Shown here: positions 61,821 to 64,000 of the stretch, in pieces
How the letters are laid out: each line of letters opens with the position of its first letter
Position numbering within the stretch: position 1 is the stretch's first letter
Assembly (NCBI GenBank): GCA_947846985.1
Contig: CANTUZ010000001.1
Coordinates: 31,396,727 to 31,460,726 of the forward strand
Direction of reading: 5' to 3'
DNA length: 64,000 nt
Source of the DNA: Fratercula arctica
Taxonomy: Eukaryota > Chordata > Aves > Charadriiformes > Alcidae
Translations under genes and position numbers: made by a program
Notes under the pieces: generated by a model
The model's input: the letters and a program-made list of their open reading frames with translations, nothing else
What the model was told of the DNA's origin: nothing
Databases searched by the model: none

Positions 61821-64000
61821 TTCTGCTACTTACATAAAAGAAAGCAACCGTCCTTCATTACCCTTTCCCACCCCTACACAGAGTCTGAAATTCCCTGAGT
61901 AAAGAAAACCTCAAAACAAAACGTGATTAATTCTGCAACAGAAATAGAACAAAGCTAAGTGCTAATCCACCAAACTGTGTTAGCTTTTGCCTTCTCCCTG
62001 TGTGCTTTTTCTGCTATAAGATCTTTGAAAGCAGAACAATATCTTCCAGTGTGTTCTTTCAGCACTTAATACAATGAGATACTGATCATCAAGAGTAATT
62101 CTGGACACCAACATCACATCAGGTAGCTGCTAATGAAGGTCTTTCCTGAACATCGTTGCTCAAAATGGTCCTGAGGTCTGACCAGGATTTTTTAATCTTC
62201 CAGTGCCCTCACACAGTTCATGAGTTGCGCTACAAGTCATTCGTGCTGGGGTAGCCTGTTTCTTCTCTGTACTCTTTTTCCCTCATTCCTTGTTTGAAAT
62301 CTTTTAATAAACTGGTTTTGACCTGATGACATAGTTATTTACCAATAACTATTAGTAATCCCAGGTGGTACAACTGTCGTAGAATAATCAAATCACATGG
62401 TGTGGAACTTCACACTCAATGAATGTTTCCAGATATTGGACAAGAGCTAGGTCATTGAACACAAACTTATATTTTTCATCTAGTGTCTCTCCCACAATTA
62501 CAAGAGCTTTGTCTTTTAGAAATTTTACCTACCGCAACCAAATCAGCAAGCAGCAATGGTAAAGAACAGGATTTTTTTCATATTATAGTTGGACATCTGC
62601 AGTTGCAAAAATGCCCCACTTCATGTTCAGTAAATCAGTGAAACCTAGTGCTGATGCAATGAAGTCAAAAGAAAAATTCATTAGTTTCTCATGCTTAAAT
62701 AGGTTTGTCATTTGGTGTTACATGGGGACAGATGACACTATGACACCCTGAAAACATCTACTAATTAACATTACTACAGTAAAGGTGGGTGATGGATTAA
62801 ATTCTCTGCAATTAAGACTCAGCGTACCTCCAGCCACTGTATAGTAAAGTGAGAAAAGTTTGTGTGAGGTTTAGCCTTGAATGACAGTGGAGAGCACCTA
62901 CCAGCCTCTAACAGTGTCTTTGTCATGAGATGCTGTGGTAACCACGCGCTGTTTGTGAGCGAGACTTGTCCACAGCTCTGGCTTCTCAGATCATCCGATG
63001 TTCATATAAGCTTTCACAAGGACAGGCAGGCAGAAGTGAAACTAAAACTTTAAAGAAGAATAAGGAAGCTAACCTTCGCCATCCTTGTGCGATGATTTAA
63101 CAGAAGGAAGGAAACTCAGAGTGCCCCCTGCTAGGCAACTCTGTGAAGGGGTATGTCACAGTTGTAACTCAGCCCCAGTTCCACCCTCCACCATACCGCA
63201 GACTCCAGAAGAATGTGCCTTGACACGTCAAAGAGCCATTTCTGAGGAATACGGATTGAATGGCAGCCAGTATCTTAAATTTGGAAAGACTCCTTCTAAG
63301 GACAAGGCCTTTAGAGAGCCTGTGCAAGGGTAAGAAGCAATAAAGATCATTGGCTAAAGATCTGGAAACAAGCACATGACAGGCACCAGGCTTTAAAGGG
63401 TCTGAGCAAAAGAAGTTTCTTGGATTCCTTACAAAGGCAATGACAAATGGGGCGGTTAAAAAGAGGGGTGGGTTCTTCTAGAAAGGAAAAATTATGAAGT
63501 ATTTCTTAAAGAAGAAAACATAAAAAGGTAGGAAAGTGGGAAAGCAATTATTTCCAAAGTCTGGATGGGTCAGATAACCTCATGTTGAGCACAAATCTTT
63601 CGAAGCTCAGTATTCTCTTCAGTTTCTCCAGGTCTTAAAAGTGGTGACATGGCAATGGTGACCTGAGGGGCTAAACAGATCTTGTCTTTCTTGTCTTTTA
63701 TGTGAGACATCCCCAGACTACATTTAGGTACAACATTTTGGCTCAGACCTTCTTTCATGCACCCCTGAACATAAAGGCCAAAGCCAGTATTTCTTCCTAC
63801 GCTGATTATCCGCCTTGGTGAGACTAACTGATGCTGACTAACATGTATTTGCTCATACCTATAGCCTTGAAGGCCTTAAAGCAAACCCACTACTGAACAA
63901 GGCTCACATTGCAGAATTAGACCTATTTTTGTTTAAAACATCAGGGAAACAGTCATCTCTTCCTTTCCTAAAGATTTGAGAACTTCCAATTGGTTTTTCT
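61821..64000. other. unique sequence, no confident gene
   Basis: No repeat or gene is recognised to the window edge. The 82-codon frame 63085-63333 and the 68-codon minus frame that overlaps it have no domain signature. Confidence 0.55.

Noticed and set aside
1..64000. CRISPR arrays, rRNA and intact tRNA genes
   Set aside because: No regularly spaced direct repeats with unique spacers, no rRNA-like conserved blocks, and no complete cloverleaf were seen.

Overview
The window reads as non-coding DNA from a bird nuclear genome. The main evidence is seven recognisable copies of the avian CR1 retroposon. Several keep the family's 3' end, a short run of ATTCTRTG octamers instead of a poly(A) tail. 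There is also a solo endogenous-retrovirus LTR of a type I recognise from bird genomes. CpG is depleted over most of the window and no compact gene array is present. The CR1 and LTR types fit a neoavian bird, but I cannot name the species. I find no rRNA gene, no intact tRNA gene, no CRISPR array and no host gene I can name. The window is probably intergenic or lies inside a very large intron.

Layout: two CR1 copies of one subfamily face opposite ways at 2.3-3.45 kb (-) and 4.68-5.24 kb (+). The first keeps about 370 uninterrupted codons of reverse transcriptase. A 542-bp solo LTR lies at 12.64-13.18 kb. CR1 copies of a second subfamily lie at 23.6 (-), 25.9 (+), 40.5 (-), 53.2-54.4 (-) and 61.5-61.8 kb (+). 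A much older CR1 fossil, recognisable only by patchy similarity to the reverse-transcriptase part of reptile-type CR1, occupies 38.45-39.12 kb (+). Two worn tRNA-derived SINE (MIR-like) relics are at 43.7 and 52.7 kb, and a weaker candidate is at 16.05 kb.

The most unusual stretch is 45.59-46.30 kb. It has about 24 CpGs in roughly 720 bp, several times the local density, and its GC content is only moderate. It contains an AATAAA signal, an imperfect direct repeat, a hairpin and a perfect 18-bp palindrome. It has no long ORF and I could not assign it to a family; a relatively young, unclassified LTR-like insertion is the simplest reading. Several AT-rich unique stretches (12.05-12.29, 28.27-28.38, 31.98-32.29 and 58.6-59.22 kb) are dense in homeodomain-, RUNX-, FOX- or MAF-like motifs and are candidate enhancers or conserved non-coding elements. 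These are inferences from motif density only.

No genes here work together as a pathway. The coding traces are dead or truncated retroelement ORFs. The only host-exon candidate is a possible terminal exon at 114-199, which is speculative.
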